Positions 30,949-31,703 of a DNA stretch of 31,703 nucleotides are shown in pieces; the first letter of the stretch is position 1, and every line of letters starts with the position of its first letter. Under the pieces are notes generated by a model, which saw only the letters and a program-made list of their open reading frames with translations, did not search any database and was not told the DNA's origin. Source of the DNA: an uncultured Bacilli bacterium (lineage in GTDB: Bacteria > Bacillota_I > Bacilli_A > RF39 > UBA660); the NCBI GenBank assembly GCA_934098555.1, contig CAKOOQ010000012.1:1-31703 (forward strand). The letters are read 5' to 3'. The position numbers were made by a program, and so were the translations under genes.

Positions 30949-30992
30949 CAGTGCTTTTTGGTTGGGCATAATCATTTATAGAAGGAGAAAAT

Positions 30993-31298
30993 ATGAATTC
31001 AAATAAAATAAAGAAAATTATATATAGTATTTTAAAGGAAATTTTAGAAGGAGATTCGATTCCAACGGCATCGGATTATGAAATTACGGATGATCAATTT
31101 TTTGAAATAATCAGTTTAATGAAAAACGAATGTTATTTAAATCCTAAGAAGGTTAGTTTCTTTGTGACGGGGGATATACATATTCAAAAATCAATTGATA
31201 CTGTTACAATGAAAGGAATTGAATTTTTAGAACAAAATAGCAAATGGTCAAAAGTGTATAAAGGTATTAAAGAATTTAGGGATTTTTTACCAATATAA
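30993..31298 (+). CDS. YjcQ-like small protein
   Basis: The 101-residue product starts at ATG 30993 after AGAAGGAGA. The helix (KKIIYSILKEILEG), the winged-helix-like middle (ITDDQFFEIISLMKNECYL) and the end TMKGIEFLEQNSKWSKVYKGIKE match the YjcQ pattern, common in prophages and integrative elements. A winged-helix DNA-binding fold is likely but the function is unknown. It lies 44 nt after the previous gene, probably on the same transcript. Confidence 0.75.
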   Translation: MNSNKIKKIIYSILKEILEGDSIPTASDYEITDDQFFEIISLMKNECYLNPKKVSFFVTGDIHIQKSIDTVTMKGIEFLEQNSKWSKVYKGIKEFRDFLPI

Positions 31299-31318
31299 AA
31301 TAAATTAAATCTATTTTT

Positions 31319-31339
31319 TTAGATACGTTTTTAGATACA
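31319..31339 (+). repeat. TTAGATACG/TTAGATACA direct repeat pair
   Basis: Copies at 31319-31327 and 31331-31339, period 12 nt, upstream of SEC-C copy 3. Variant of the TTAGATAAG pairs. Confidence 0.7.
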
Positions 31340-31440
31340 CTCTTGAATAAAAACTTACAATTTTTCAACAAATAATTATTATTTAAAAATAAAAAAAGCC
31401 AATTTAAAAGGAAAAAATTACTCAAAAATTGTAACTTATT

Positions 31441-31485
31441 CCTTGTGGCAGTGGACGCAAATATAAACAATGTTGTGGTAAGTAA
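31441..31485 (+). repeat. SEC-C 3'-end repeat, copy 3
   Basis: Encodes PCGSGRKYKQCCGK and stop, but an in-frame stop lies four codons before it, so no gene is attached. A degenerate hairpin and the 33-nt repeat follow. Confidence 0.85.
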
Positions 31486-31519
31486 ACTCGCAAAGCCGTA
31501 TAAAATAAGGAATTGCAAG

Positions 31520-31552
31520 CTTTTTGCTACTTACAATTTTTAGGTAATTTTA
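31520..31552 (+). repeat. 33-nt exact repeat after SEC-C copy 3
   Basis: Identical to 29061-29093. Confidence 0.85.
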
Positions 31553-31567
31553 CACCAAAAAAGGCGT

Positions 31568-31587
31568 TTAGATAAGTTTTAGATAAG
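31568..31587 (+). repeat. TTAGATAAG direct repeat pair
   Basis: Copies at 31568-31576 and 31579-31587, period 11 nt, as at 26741-26760. Confidence 0.75.
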
Positions 31588-31639
31588 TTTTTTAGGCTAA
31601 ATTACCTGAAAAATAAGTAAATATGTTATAATGTTTAGT

Positions 31640-31683
31640 ATTTTATGGCATATTTTGAGTATGCGAAAAATATGCCATAAAAT
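31640..31683. repeat. Large perfect inverted repeat at the window end
   Basis: A 17-bp perfect stem (31640-31656 with 31667-31683, core TTATGGCATA) and a 10-nt loop. TATAAT lies just before it at 31627-31632. It could be an operator, a 5' leader hairpin or an element end. The region 31299-31703 contains no gene. Confidence 0.7.
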
Positions 31684-31703
31684 TATTGTACCTAATTCCT
31701 GAT

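Larger units (their letters stand above)
29030..31440 (+). mobile_element. Putative SEC-C-bounded segment 2 (TetR, methyltransferase, small genes)
   Basis: The segment lies between SEC-C end copies 2 and 3, with TTAGATAC repeats near both ends (29111, 31319). It carries two transcription units typical of accessory cargo and no recombinase. Mobility is inferred. Confidence 0.5.

Noticed and set aside
26741..31587. CRISPR array from the repeated TTAGATAAG words
   Set aside because: Repeats are only 9 bp, come in pairs one helical turn apart with kilobases of genes between, and there are no cas genes or spacers.

Overview
The window is AT-rich, uses the standard code (TGA as stop, TGG for Trp) and has strong Shine-Dalgarno sites and Gram-positive cell-wall genes. 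It looks like an uncultured low-GC member of the Bacillota, probably a gut Bacilli or Clostridia relative. I cannot place it more precisely from sequence alone.

Region 1 (1-12570) is mostly housekeeping. It holds the tail of a nuclease/transposase-like gene, a SPOR-domain protein and radC, a VanZ-like membrane protein, an unknown gene with an amidoligase, an FtsI/SpoVD-type transpeptidase with mraY, and a HAD phosphatase. It continues with an ECF-like sigma factor and its membrane partner, a convergent VanY-type carboxypeptidase, an elongator tRNA-Met, recD2, and two small genes of 38 and 55 codons found by eye.

Region 2 (12571-26330) is an accessory surface locus. A secreted protein with a SipW-type signal (12682-14319) ends in a GC-rich, A-poor segment with the layout of a diversity-generating retroelement (DGR) variable region. 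A strong GC-rich hairpin follows just after its stop codon. No reverse transcriptase or template repeat is visible in the window, so any diversification would have to act in trans or be extinct. A 2.16-kb IS256-family element sits 15 nt past the hairpin; besides its normal transposase it encodes a paralogue that has lost two of the three catalytic residues. Next is a seven-gene operon: SipW-type signal peptidase, TasA/CalY-like fibre subunit, a secreted beta-rich protein, a second SipW-type peptidase, two more small secreted proteins and a 1923-residue repeat protein, closed by a clear terminator. The likely working model is a matrix fibre with two dedicated peptidases, a giant adhesin and a potentially hypervariable tip protein.

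Region 3 (26331-31703) is an array of small mobile-looking units. Three copies of the 3' end of a SEC-C motif gene (26607-26648, 28985-29029, 31441-31485) bracket two segments of about 2.4 kb. Each copy is followed by a terminator-like hairpin and flanked by TTAGATAAG-type direct repeats. The first segment carries an extra methionyl-tRNA synthetase with its own T-box leader. The second carries a TetR regulator with two identical operators around its promoter, a methyltransferase, and two small mobile-element-type genes. Codon use here favours ATA and AGA and differs from region 1. The pattern suggests repeated integration at the 3' end of a SEC-C gene, with no recombinase gene in view.
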